From: Dermatophilus congolensis
Lineage (GTDB): Bacteria; Actinomycetota; Actinomycetes; Actinomycetales; Dermatophilaceae
DNA length: 64,000 nucleotides
Reading direction: 5' to 3'
Assembly: GCF_900447215.1 (NCBI RefSeq)
Contig: NZ_UFYA01000001.1
Span: 2,232,001 to 2,296,000 of the forward strand
Part shown: piece by piece, positions 42,036-50,784 of the stretch
Layout: each line of letters begins with the position of its first letter
How positions within the stretch are numbered: the stretch's first letter is position 1
Program-made: the position numbers and the translations under genes
The notes under the pieces: generated by a model
Seen by the model: only the letters and a program-made list of their open reading frames with translations
Databases searched by the model: none
Told to the model about the DNA's origin: nothing

Positions 42036-43303
42036 AGCACCACCTCATCCAAACTGTCCGCCAACCGCAACGACCCCCCTTCCCCCGGCCACGGCACCGG
42101 ACCACGCCACCCCACCCACCACACGTCATACCCCTCCAACGTCATCCGCCGCGCCAACTCCAACAACATCCGCCGCGCAACATCATCCAGATGCGGCACA
42201 TCAATAAGGTCAAACACCACCGTCCGCTCCGAGGGGCCCTCATCAGAGACCATCCGCACCACCCGCTCCACCGCAGCAAACCGAAGCGCCCCTTGCAAGT
42301 CATACACAAACACCACCCCACCAGTGACCTGCACCGGCCCAGCAAACCTCACCACCGACATCGCCGGCGGCGGCACCTCCATCAAATGCATCCCCATATC
42401 GCCAGACAACCGCTGAAACACCTCCACCCCACGCACACTGTTCCCATGCGCATCCAACGGCGGAGACAACGTCGCCACCCCTAACTGGCCCGGCAACGCC
42501 CCAATAATCCCCCCGCCCACACCTGACTTAGCCGGAATCCCCACCGACGTAATCCACTCCCCCGCCTCGTCGTACATGCCACACGCAAACATCACCGACA
42601 TCACCTGACGTACCACCGGAGCCAACACCACCTGCTCCCCCGTCAACGGCTGCACACCACCATTGGCCAACGTCGCCGCCATCAACGCCAAATCACGCAC
42701 CGTCACCCGCAACGCACACTGCATCGTGTACCCACGCACTACATCCTCCGGCTCGTCCGGAAGAACCTCATACCCCCGCAACATATTCGCCAACGCACGA
42801 TTGCGATACGCCGTCTGCAACTCAGACTCAAACACATCCTGATCCAACGACAACTCCCGACCAGCAAAAGCACTCATCCCCGCACGAATCCGTTCAAAAC
42901 GCGCATCCGCCCCATCACCAACCCCACCCACCAACGCGTGCGCAGTCAACGCCCCCGCATTAATCATCGGATTCAACGGCCGTTTAGACCCCACATCCAA
43001 CGACAACTCATTAAACGCCTCCCCCGAAGGCTCCACCCCGATATACGCAGCCAACTCCGGCAAACCCCGATCCACCAACGCCATCGCATACACAAACGGC
43101 TTCGAAATCGACTGAATCGTGAACTCCACCTCCGTATCCCCCACCGCATACACCTGACCATCCACCGTCGACAAAGCCACCCCAAACAACGACGGATCCT
43201 GCTTAGCCAACTCCGGAATGTAATGCGCGTTCTCACCCGCCAACCACGCATCCGAACACGTCTCACAAATCTGCCGAACGTAATCCGGAATCATTGACCT
43301 CAT
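42032..43303 (-). CDS. glsA: Glutaminase A with C-terminal STAS domain
   Basis: The 423-residue protein has a serine-dependent beta-lactamase-like glutaminase domain in residues 1-305. The catalytic Ser65-x-x-Lys68 is in QSISKPF, followed by NPMINAGA, a conserved Asn-rich segment, and AKSGVGGGI, with the second Lys-Ser. It converts glutamine to glutamate and ammonia. The C-terminal 100 residues (VFVYDLQGALRFAAVERVVRMVS...VVFDLIDVPHLDDVARRMLLELARRM) form a STAS domain, which in other proteins senses or binds partners. This two-domain form is common in actinobacteria. Start 43303 is used; an ATG nine bases downstream is possible. G/T-ending codons dominate, unlike the flanking genes. Confidence 0.92.
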   Translation of the reverse strand: MRSMIPDYVRQICETCSDAWLAGENAHYIPELAKQDPSLFGVALSTVDGQVYAVGDTEVEFTIQSISKPFVYAMALVDRGLPELAAYIGVEPSGEAFNELSLDVGSKRPLNPMINAGALTAHALVGGVGDGADARFERIRAGMSAFAGRELSLDQDVFESELQTAYRNRALANMLRGYEVLPDEPEDVVRGYTMQCALRVTVRDLALMAATLANGGVQPLTGEQVVLAPVVRQVMSVMFACGMYDEAGEWITSVGIPAKSGVGGGIIGALPGQLGVATLSPPLDAHGNSVRGVEVFQRLSGDMGMHLMEVPPPAMSVVRFAGPVQVTGGVVFVYDLQGALRFAAVERVVRMVSDEGPSERTVVFDLIDVPHLDDVARRMLLELARRMTLEGYDVWWVGWRGPVPWPGEGGSLRLADSLDEVVL

Positions 43304-43468
43304 CCCCCCATCCTGACCCCACCAACCACAAACAACCCCACCTCGACACCCCCAAACCCACCACCCACCAACACCACCCAAGCAACCAAACCGCACCACC
43401 ACCTACCTCACTAAGATGATCAGAACCGCGTTGCACCCCACAGCAACACCCCCAAGCGAGGAGCCTTC

Positions 43469-46400
43469 GTGACCCGCATCGCCCTGCTATCCACCTCCGA
43501 CACCGACCTCCTCGCCGCCCGCGGCAGCGGAGCCAACTACATCTACGCCAACCCCAGTCGCCTCGAACGCGAAGCCTGGCACCACATCGGAGAAGGCAGC
43601 GGCAACCACCACGAAGACACCCGCAAAGCCACCACCCACATCACCCAACAACTCCACCAACTCACCAACGACGCCGACCTCGTCATCTACCGATACCTCG
43701 GCTCCGCAGCCGGCATGCCCGAACACTTCCCCCACCTCCAAAACCACCTCAACCACACCAACACACCCCTCATTGTCCTCGGCGGAGAACAAGCCCCCGA
43801 TGCCTCCCTCATGGCCTACTCCACCGTCCCCACCGGCGTCGCCGCCCAAGCACACATCTACCTGGCCCAAGGCGGCCCAGAAAACCTCACTAACCTCCAC
43901 GCCTTCCTCGCCGACACCGTCCTACTCACCGGCGACGCCTTCGCCCCCCCCACACAACAACCTTTCTGGGGAACTCTCCCGCGCACTCAACCCACCACCC
44001 CCCGCCCCGACGGATACCCACGCCCCCGCATCGGCATCATCTTCTACCGAGCCCAATACACCGCTGGAAACACCACCTACGTCCACGCTCTGGCTGACGC
44101 CATCGACAACGCAGGCGGTGTCGGAACTCCCATCTTCGCCGCCTCCTTACGCGAAGCCCCCGACGACCTCCTCGCACACCTGAGCACCTACGACACCCTC
44201 ATCACCACCGTCCTAGCCTCCGGCGGAGCAGCAACCAACACCGCCAACGTCACCGCCGGCGGTGACGACGAAGCATGGAATGTCGAAGCCCTCGCCCGCC
44301 TAGACCTACCCATCATCCAAGGGCTCTGCCTCACCTGGAGCCGCAACAGCTGGGAAAACAGCGACGACGGCATGAGCCCCCTAGACGTCGCCACCCAAGT
44401 CGCCATCCCCGAATTCGATGGCCGCCTCATCAGCACCGCGTTCTCTTTCAAAGAAATAGACAACGACGGCCTCCCCCACTACGTACCCGACCCAGAACGC
44501 TGCGCACGCGTCGCCGGAATCGCCGTCCGCCACGGCCTCCTACGCCACATCCCACCCCACGAACGACGCATCGCCATCGTCCTATCCGCCTACCCCACCA
44601 AACACTCCCGCATCGGCAACGCTGTCGGCCTCGACACCCCCGTGTCCGTCGTACGACTACTACGACGCATGGCCCAAGCCGGATACAACATCGGAAACCC
44701 CGGAGACATCCCCGGCATCCAACCCCCCAGCGACACCGAACTCGCAGCCGCGCCCGAACACGAAAACCCAGAAACAACCAGCGGAAACGCCCTCATCCAC
44801 GCCCTCATCGACGCAGGCGGACAAGACCCCGACTGGCTCACCGCCGAACAACTCTCCGGACAGCCCATTCGCATCCCGGCCGCCACGTACCGGCAATGGT
44901 TCGCCAACCTGCCCGAACCACTCCAAAACGACATGACCCAGCATTGGGGAGAAGCACCCGGAAAAATCTACGTCGACCACAACAACCCCAACTGCCAAGA
45001 CCCAGACGGTGAAATCGTCGGCGCTGCGCTGCGCGCCGGCAACGTCGTCCTACTCGTCCAACCACCACGCGGCTTCGGGGAAAACCCCATCGCCATCTAC
45101 CACGATCCCGACCTCCCCCCCACACACCACTACCTGGCCGTATACCGCTGGATTGACGAAATCTTCGGCGCCCACGCCGTCGTCCACGTCGGCAAACACG
45201 GAAACCTCGAATGGCTTTCCGGTAAATCCCTGGCCCTAGATGCCACTGCAAGCCCCGACGCCGCCCTCGGCTCCATGCCACTCATCTACCCCTTCCTCGT
45301 CAACGACCCCGGAGAAGGCACCCAAGCCAAACGCCGCGCCCACGCCACCCTCATCGACCACCTCGTCCCCCCGATGGCACGCGCCGAAACCTACGGCGAC
45401 ATCGCCCGACTCGAACAACTCCTCGACGAATACAGCTCTGTGTCGGTCATGGACCCGGCCAAAGCACCCGCCCTCCAAGGCGAAATCTGGACCCTGCTCC
45501 AAGCAGCCAAAATGGACCGCGATCTTGGTCTAGAGGCACGCCCCAGCGAGGACGAATTCGACGATATGCTCCTGCACGTCGACGGCTGGCTTTGCGAAAT
45601 CAAAGACGCCCAAATCCGTGACGGACTCCACACCCTCGGCCAAGCCCCCACCGGTGAAGCACGCGTCAACCTCGTCCTGGCAATCCTGCGCGCCAACCAA
45701 ATGTTCGGCGGCACTATCGGCGCTATCCCCGGCCTACGAGTCGCCCTCGGCCTCGATGAAGGCGCAGACCGCGGCGGCGCCCGCAGCTGCGTTGACACCA
45801 TCGAAAAACAAGCACGTGCCCTCGTCCAAGCACTCGAAGACGCCAACTGGGACATCACCGCTATCGACGAGGCAATCACTACCGTTCTCGACACCAGCGC
45901 CAATGAATCACCCATCGACATCGACGCAGTCCGCGCCTCCTTGGTATTTGCCTGCACCGAAGTCATTCCCCGCCTCGCAGGCACTGCAGAGGAGATCGAG
46001 GCAGTTATGCACGCTCTCGATGGCGGGTTCATCAAAGCGGGACCATCCGGTTCCCCGCTGCGTGGCCTTATAAACGTCTTGCCAACTGGGCGTAACTTCT
46101 ACGCAGTCGACCCGCGCGCTATCCCTTCGCGCCTGGCATGGGAAACCGGCCGCCAGCTCGCAGACACTCTTCTCGAGCGTTATCTGGCCGAGACTGGCGA
46201 ATACCCGCCTAGCGTCGGCCTGTCCATGTGGGGAACCTCAGCCATGCGTACCAGCGGTGACGACATCGCCGAGGTACTCGCGCTGATTGGTGTACGCCCT
46301 GTGTGGGACGAAGCTTCCCGCCGCGTCACCGGCGTTGAACCGATTCCTTTGGAAGAACTCGGTCGTCCGCGCATTGACGTCACCGTTCGTATCAGTGGAT

Positions 46401-47275
46401 TTTTCCGTGATGCCTTCCCCTATGTCGTCACCATGCTCGATGACGCCATCTCCTTAGTGGCAGAACTAGAAGAACCTGCTGATCAGAACTATGTTCGTGC
46501 CCACGTCCACGCCGATGTAGCCGAAGGCACCGAAAAACGCCGCGCCACAAGCCGCATTTTCGGGTCCAAGCCTGGCACTTATGGGGCAGGGCTGTTGCCT
46601 CTGCTTGAGTCAGGTAACTGGCGCAGCGATGCCGATCTGGCCGAGGTGTACGCCACGTGGGGTGGATATGCCTATGGCCGTGAACTCGATGGCGTGCCTG
46701 CGCGTGGCGATATGGAACGTGCTTATCGACGTATCACGGTAGCTGCGAAAAATGTTGATACCCGTGAACATGACATCGCCGACTCTGATGACTATTTCCA
46801 GTACCACGGCGGAATGATCGCCACGGTGCGTGCGCTAACAGGTAACTCACCAAAGAGCTACGTCGGTGACTCAACAACTCCTGATGCGGTACGCACCCGT
46901 TCCTTGGCAGAAGAAACTGCCCGTGTTTTCCGAGCACGTGTGGTCAACCCACGATGGATCGGCGCGATGCAGCGGCACGGCTACAAGGGCGCCTTTGAGA
47001 TGGCCGCCACCGTGGACTACATGTTCGGATTCGATGCTACTGCTGGCGTGGTTGAGGACTGGATGTACGAGAAACTCGCTGAGTCCTACGTGCTAGATGA
47101 AAAGAACCAGGAGTTTTTGAAACACGCGAACCCATGGGCGCTGCACGGCATTGTTGAACGGTTGAAAGAGGCTGCAGATAGAGGGCTATGGGAGAACCCG
47201 GACTCGGAGCTAATGGATCAGCTGCTCGAGGTGTACATGGATGTTGAGGGAGATCTAGAAGATTCCCAAGGCTAG
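43469..47275 (+). CDS. cobN: Cobaltochelatase subunit CobN
   Basis: The 1268-residue protein is the large subunit of the ATP-dependent cobaltochelatase. It inserts Co2+ into hydrogenobyrinic acid a,c-diamide in the aerobic cobalamin pathway. Family landmarks are LVIYRYLGSAAGMPEHFPHL, GIIFYRAQY in the first third, VHVGKHGNLEWLSGKSLAL in the middle and, near the end, KGAFEMAATVDYMFGFDATAGVVEDWMYEKLAESYVLD. The GTG at 43469 follows GAGGAG. The length is normal. No cobalamin riboswitch precedes it. Cobaltochelatase also needs AAA+ subunits; no CobS/CobT genes are nearby, but ChlD and ChlI genes are found 3.5 kb downstream and may serve. Codon style changes near 45,950. Confidence 0.95.
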   Translation: MTRIALLSTSDTDLLAARGSGANYIYANPSRLEREAWHHIGEGSGNHHEDTRKATTHITQQLHQLTNDADLVIYRYLGSAAGMPEHFPHLQNHLNHTNTPLIVLGGEQAPDASLMAYSTVPTGVAAQAHIYLAQGGPENLTNLHAFLADTVLLTGDAFAPPTQQPFWGTLPRTQPTTPRPDGYPRPRIGIIFYRAQYTAGNTTYVHALADAIDNAGGVGTPIFAASLREAPDDLLAHLSTYDTLITTVLASGGAATNTANVTAGGDDEAWNVEALARLDLPIIQGLCLTWSRNSWENSDDGMSPLDVATQVAIPEFDGRLISTAFSFKEIDNDGLPHYVPDPERCARVAGIAVRHGLLRHIPPHERRIAIVLSAYPTKHSRIGNAVGLDTPVSVVRLLRRMAQAGYNIGNPGDIPGIQPPSDTELAAAPEHENPETTSGNALIHALIDAGGQDPDWLTAEQLSGQPIRIPAATYRQWFANLPEPLQNDMTQHWGEAPGKIYVDHNNPNCQDPDGEIVGAALRAGNVVLLVQPPRGFGENPIAIYHDPDLPPTHHYLAVYRWIDEIFGAHAVVHVGKHGNLEWLSGKSLALDATASPDAALGSMPLIYPFLVNDPGEGTQAKRRAHATLIDHLVPPMARAETYGDIARLEQLLDEYSSVSVMDPAKAPALQGEIWTLLQAAKMDRDLGLEARPSEDEFDDMLLHVDGWLCEIKDAQIRDGLHTLGQAPTGEARVNLVLAILRANQMFGGTIGAIPGLRVALGLDEGADRGGARSCVDTIEKQARALVQALEDANWDITAIDEAITTVLDTSANESPIDIDAVRASLVFACTEVIPRLAGTAEEIEAVMHALDGGFIKAGPSGSPLRGLINVLPTGRNFYAVDPRAIPSRLAWETGRQLADTLLERYLAETGEYPPSVGLSMWGTSAMRTSGDDIAEVLALIGVRPVWDEASRRVTGVEPIPLEELGRPRIDVTVRISGFFRDAFPYVVTMLDDAISLVAELEEPADQNYVRAHVHADVAEGTEKRRATSRIFGSKPGTYGAGLLPLLESGNWRSDADLAEVYATWGGYAYGRELDGVPARGDMERAYRRITVAAKNVDTREHDIADSDDYFQYHGGMIATVRALTGNSPKSYVGDSTTPDAVRTRSLAEETARVFRARVVNPRWIGAMQRHGYKGAFEMAATVDYMFGFDATAGVVEDWMYEKLAESYVLDEKNQEFLKHANPWALHGIVERLKEAADRGLWENPDSELMDQLLEVYMDVEGDLEDSQG

Positions 47276-47290
47276 GCAGACGAGCTAGAA

Positions 47291-47344
47291 GATAGGGCTC
47301 TGCTTGGGAATGCTTGCGTAAGCATTCCCGGGCAGAGCCCTATC
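47291..47344 (+). terminator. 25-bp hairpin between convergent cobN and deacetylase genes
   Basis: GATAGGGCTCTGC pairs with GCAGAGCCCTATC, and GGGAATGCTT with AAGCATTCCC, around the loop GCGT. Two central U-G pairs join them in the plus-strand RNA. The dyad spans 47291-47344 and probably ends both transcripts. Confidence 0.8.
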
Positions 47345-47356
47345 TCACGGGGTGTC

Positions 47357-48097
47357 TCAGCGGCACTGAGGCAAAGTCTCGAACCGGTAGCCAGCTTTGG
47401 CTAGCTTCGGCAAAACCTGCCCGAGGGCGGCAACGGATTGGCTGCGCGGGCCGCCACCGTCGTGCATGAGCACGATGCTTCCGTTGCGGGTGTTTTTCAT
47501 GACGCGGTTAACGATGGTGTTGACTCCTGGGCGGGACCAGTCAGAGGTGTCAACAGTCCACATGACCACGCTCTTACCTTGCTTGGCAACGGCGTTACGG
47601 ACCGTTTGGTTAACGAATCCACCGGGGGGACGCATGCAGCTGGTGCGGCTACCAATCGCGGCATCGGTGCTGGTGAGTTCGTTGGCGATGCGGTTAGGCG
47701 CGATTTTGGTCAGCCACGAGTGTGTGTAGGTGTGGTTGCCGATGGCGTGGCCACCTGACCGGATCCGTTTGATAAGGCTTGGGTTGTTTTTTGCGTTGCC
47801 GCCGAGCACGAAGAAGGTGGCTTTGGCGTTGTGCTTTTTGAGCAGGTCCAGAACCTGGGGTGTGTATTTGGGGCTGGGACCGTCGTCAAATGTGAGGTAG
47901 ACGACTTTGCTGTTTTTTTTCGTTTTGCTGCTGGGCTTGGCTACTGGCTTCGCGGCCGTGGCAGATGTGGTGGCAGTTGGTTTACGTGTTTCTTTTGGAG
48001 CTGCTTGGCTTGTCGTGGCCGTCCCGATGCTGGCGACGACCAATCCTGTTATTGCCGCTGCGGTAATCGCTTTGCGGCATCCCCCTGATGTACGCAT
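47357..48097 (-). CDS. Secreted polysaccharide deacetylase (NodB homology domain)
   Basis: The 246-residue protein has a signal peptide (KAITAAAITGLVVASIGTATTSQA) and a Lys/Thr/Ala-rich linker. The NodB domain (about 65-246) contains TFDDGP (metal-binding Asp), HTYTHSWL (H-x-x-x-H zinc ligands), RPPGGFVN (third motif), VDTSDW and LMHDGGG (the late His). All five motifs of carbohydrate esterase family 4 are present, so an active N-deacetylase for peptidoglycan or another wall glycan is likely. That modification can give lysozyme resistance. The gene is convergent to cobN and shares its hairpin. The start ATG at 48097 faces the 317-base region with inverted and direct repeats. Confidence 0.92.
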   Translation of the reverse strand: MRTSGGCRKAITAAAITGLVVASIGTATTSQAAPKETRKPTATTSATAAKPVAKPSSKTKKNSKVVYLTFDDGPSPKYTPQVLDLLKKHNAKATFFVLGGNAKNNPSLIKRIRSGGHAIGNHTYTHSWLTKIAPNRIANELTSTDAAIGSRTSCMRPPGGFVNQTVRNAVAKQGKSVVMWTVDTSDWSRPGVNTIVNRVMKNTRNGSIVLMHDGGGPRSQSVAALGQVLPKLAKAGYRFETLPQCR

Positions 48098-48414
48098 AGT
48101 TTAGAACTATCTATCGTTCACCGATGTGGGACAAGTGGAGTTCTTTGTCCACGCAGGCCAGAGGGCTTTTATGTGGGACATCGGTGATGAATGCCTCACT
48201 GTGGGGTGAGTGGGGTGATGAAAAAGGGCCTCATGTTCAGGGGGTCTCACATTTGACTCACAATCCCCTTCCGATCCGAAGTATGGACAGTGCTTTTTCG
48301 TTTTATGGGAGCTTCTGTCTCTTTTTCGATATGTGCTGTTGGGGCGTTGGGGTGGGTCGATGGGGGTCTGGGCGTGTTGGTTGCCCAATGCCCTGTCGAT
48401 GTGGAGGTTTTCGC
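48098..48414. other. Intergenic region between the deacetylase gene and the next gene
   Basis: About 320 bases lie between divergent genes. The repeats at 48119-48186 are the only clear structure. Frames starting at ATG 48124 or further on are open but lack a ribosome site and are not convincing as a longer N-terminus. Confidence 0.45.
48119..48186. promoter_or_regulatory. Nested inverted and direct repeats, possible regulatory site
   Basis: CACCGATGT (48119-48127) and ACATCGGTG (48178-48186) are perfect inverted arms. ATGTGGGACA occurs twice inside (from 48124 and 48171), and GGACAA/TTGTCC forms an inner dyad. It lies 22 bases from the deacetylase start, so it may bind a regulator of that gene. 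Confidence 0.35.
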
Positions 48415-48879
48415 GTGCTTGCGTGTTCGTTGGTTGCCGGTCCTCGGGATCGGGTGGGGTCGTTGCCGCACCACGCGGATGTGCTGGGTCAGTTGTTGAC
48501 TCCAGGTGGGTGGACGTTTCGGTGTGTTGCTGATGCGCCTCGGGGTGAGGGGCCAGTGGCGCATCCGTCGTGGTCGTTGCGGCCAGCTTTTGGTGCCACG
48601 GAGTCAGGGGTGTTGTTGTTAGGGGTGGCTTTGGCGCTGGGGGGTGTGCGGGGGGCTGATGAGGTAGGTAAGTCGTTGGTGAGGCGGGCGCAGTTAGATC
48701 CGGGTAAGGATGTGTTGGCCTCTTCAAGGCTGGTGGATGCGTGTCGGCCGTTGCGGGGGTTGCCGTTGGCGGTGGTGTTGGTGGCGTTGCTGCCGGACCG
48801 GCAGGCGGCGTTGGGTGAGGTGGGTGCGTCGTTGGCGGGGTTGACGGGGTGGTCTGTGACGGTGGTTGGTGAGGTTTAG
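48415..48879 (+). CDS. Hypothetical protein, unrecognised
   Basis: The product from GTG 48415 has 154 residues. GGAGG at 48403-48407 is a good ribosome site. The sequence VLACSLVAGPRDRVGSLPHH... continues with hydrophobic and Gly/Ala/Leu-rich stretches (ATESGVLLLGVALALGGVRGA) and ends PDRQAALGEVGASLAGLTGWSVTVVGEV. One moderately hydrophobic segment (about 70-85) could be membrane-associated. No family or motif is recognised. The last four bases overlap the stop of the helicase-like gene on the other strand. The composition is in line with a real gene, with third-position G. Confidence 0.5.
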   Translation: MLACSLVAGPRDRVGSLPHHADVLGQLLTPGGWTFRCVADAPRGEGPVAHPSWSLRPAFGATESGVLLLGVALALGGVRGADEVGKSLVRRAQLDPGKDVLASSRLVDACRPLRGLPLAVVLVALLPDRQAALGEVGASLAGLTGWSVTVVGEV

Positions 48880-50600
48880 GGAGTGAGGAATTCGCGGGCG
48901 GCGGCCAGCCCCGCGGGGAAGGTGAATTGTTCGGTTGCTTGGGCGTTGCGGAGCATTTCGTTGTAGACGGCGTGTTGTTGGGGGGTGTCTTCGATGGTCT
49001 CGAGGGCGTAGAGGACGATGCCGCGGGCGATGCGTTGATTGGTGGGGTCAGAGGTGGGTGTGACGAGGCAGGCCAGGCGTCTAGTCATTTGTCGTTTGCT
49101 GCGGGTGGGGCTCAGGACGATGCCGATGTTTGCGGTGGGGGCGGTGATGCCTTCGTGGATGGTTTCGGTTGTGGTCTTGGTGTCGGGGGGTGTGTGCAGT
49201 GTGGTGCGTTGGATGTTGGAGTCGCCTGGGTTGGCGGTGTGGATGGCGAGGCTGTGGGGGTGGATGGTGGTGAGGGCTTGGGTGATGCGGGGGGTGGTTT
49301 CGGTGCCTTCGGTGAAGATGATGAGGTCGTCTTGGCTGGTGATGATGGGGGTCAGGGCGGTGATGGCGTCGAGTTTTGCTTGGGCTGTGGTCAGGGTGGT
49401 GCGCATGTTGGTGAGGGTGTTGAGGTATGTGGTGGCGCTGGTGTGTCCGGGGTGGTCGGGTTGTGTGGTCAGGGTGGTGGCGTAGGCGTGGAGGTTGGTA
49501 TTGGGGCGGGCGCCGTGGTGGGTGATGAGGTCGGTTGTGGTGGCGTGGAGCTGTTGGATGGCGTGGGTGTATTGGGTGTGTTCTTCGGGGGTGAGGTGGA
49601 TACCGATGCGGGCGATGCGGTAGGGGGTGATGAGGTTGTTGTTGATGGCGTCGCGGTAGCCCAGGCGGTGGACGACGTGGCGGAAGTAGGGCCAGAGGTG
49701 TTGGGCGTCGCCGGTGTCGCCGCGTTTGTATTCGGCGGTCAGGCCTAGGCGTCGGGTGTATTGGGGGGTGAGGGCGGGGGTGGTGTCGTCGGTGGCGTAT
49801 CGGTGGACTTCGTCGGCGATGAGGAGGGCGGCTTCGTTGGGGTTGAGGGGGTTGTGTGTGGCGAGGTTGGTGGCGGTGGTGATGGTGACGTGGGCGTTGG
49901 GTGTGGTGGTGTCGCCGAGGGTGAGTTGGGGGTAGGCGTGGTGGATGCGTTGGTGCCATTGGTTGGCGAGGGCGTCGCTGGGGGTGATGAGGACGGTGCG
50001 TAGGCCTTCGCGTAGGGCGTCGGTGATGGCGGCGAGGGCTAGGGGGGTGCGGTCGGTGTCGACGGTTTCGATGACGCCGATGTGTCCGGCATTGTTCCAG
50101 GCGGTGATGGCGGTGTGTTGCCAGGGTTTGAGGTGGGGGTTGGGGAGGGTGGGGGTGTTGGTTGCGGTGGGCTGGTAGGTGGGTTGGGCTGGTTGGGGGG
50201 TGGTTTCGGTGGTGGTGTCGTCGGTGGTGGTGGTTTCGGTGTTGGCTAGTACGCGGGCGAGGAGGTTGGGGATGGGGGGTGTGGTGTTTTTGGTGAGGGT
50301 GGCGTTGGTGGCGCGTTGGGCGTCGGTGGCTTGGGCTTGGGCGGCGCGGGTGAGGGTGGGTGGGGTGTTGGAGGGGTGGTTGGCGCGGGCGCGGGCGCGG
50401 TTTTCTCGGGTTTCGGTGTGGGGTGGGACTAGGCGTAGGTCTGGGGTTTCGTCGGTGGGGGTGTTGTTGAGGGTGGTTTGGAGTGCGGCGATGCGTTGTT
50501 GCAGGTCCGAGACGGCCGCAGCGATGTCGATGACGGCTATTGCGAGGGCTTGTACTTGGGTGACGGCGTCGGCCCTGTTTTTTCCGTTTTTGCCCGCGAT
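48876..50600 (-). CDS. Degenerate SF2 helicase-like protein without a standard start codon
   Basis: The open frame runs without stop from about 50,680 to 48876, but has no ATG, GTG or TTG before an internal ATG at 49406. AAGGAGG lies eight bases upstream of an ATC at 50598-50600, so I place the start there: 574 residues. A short N-terminal helix (SDLQQRIAALQTTL) and a Thr/Pro-rich linker precede an SF2 core: ETVDTDRTPLALAAI where a P-loop should be (about 178-191), TVLITPSDALANQWHQRI, ADEVHRYAT (motif II, 262-270), RLGLTAEYKRGD (motif III), then LIIFTEG and VLSPTRSKRQMTRRLACL (about 495-512). The Walker Lys and the motif VI Gly-Arg are missing. It resembles type III restriction-subunit-like helicases but is probably inactive as ATPase. 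Confidence 0.6.
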   Translation of the reverse strand: MAGKNGKNRADAVTQVQALAIAVIDIAAAVSDLQQRIAALQTTLNNTPTDETPDLRLVPPHTETRENRARARANHPSNTPPTLTRAAQAQATDAQRATNATLTKNTTPPIPNLLARVLANTETTTTDDTTTETTPQPAQPTYQPTATNTPTLPNPHLKPWQHTAITAWNNAGHIGVIETVDTDRTPLALAAITDALREGLRTVLITPSDALANQWHQRIHHAYPQLTLGDTTTPNAHVTITTATNLATHNPLNPNEAALLIADEVHRYATDDTTPALTPQYTRRLGLTAEYKRGDTGDAQHLWPYFRHVVHRLGYRDAINNNLITPYRIARIGIHLTPEEHTQYTHAIQQLHATTTDLITHHGARPNTNLHAYATTLTTQPDHPGHTSATTYLNTLTNMRTTLTTAQAKLDAITALTPIITSQDDLIIFTEGTETTPRITQALTTIHPHSLAIHTANPGDSNIQRTTLHTPPDTKTTTETIHEGITAPTANIGIVLSPTRSKRQMTRRLACLVTPTSDPTNQRIARGIVLYALETIEDTPQQHAVYNEMLRNAQATEQFTFPAGLAAAREFLTP

Positions 50601-50784
50601 GGGTCTCGCCTCCTTGGTGGGTGCGGTGTGGGGGCCGCGGTGGTGTCTTGGTCGTACGGGTGTTTGTGTTGTGGTGCTTGTGGTGTCTCATCGGCGGGTT
50701 GGGGCTTTTTTTCAAGTGGATTCGTGTGTTTGTTGGGGGTTTGGTTGGGTGTCGTGGACGGGTGTTGGGTGGGAGGATGGGGGT

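Noticed and set aside
43304-43468. Cobalamin riboswitch before cobN.
   Set aside because: The gap between glutaminase and cobN is only 165 bases and shows no B12-box-like or junction motifs.
48124-48414. Longer N-terminus for the unknown gene at 48415.
   Set aside because: The extra part has no ribosome site and a Cys/Trp-rich random look, whereas GTG 48415 follows GGAGG.
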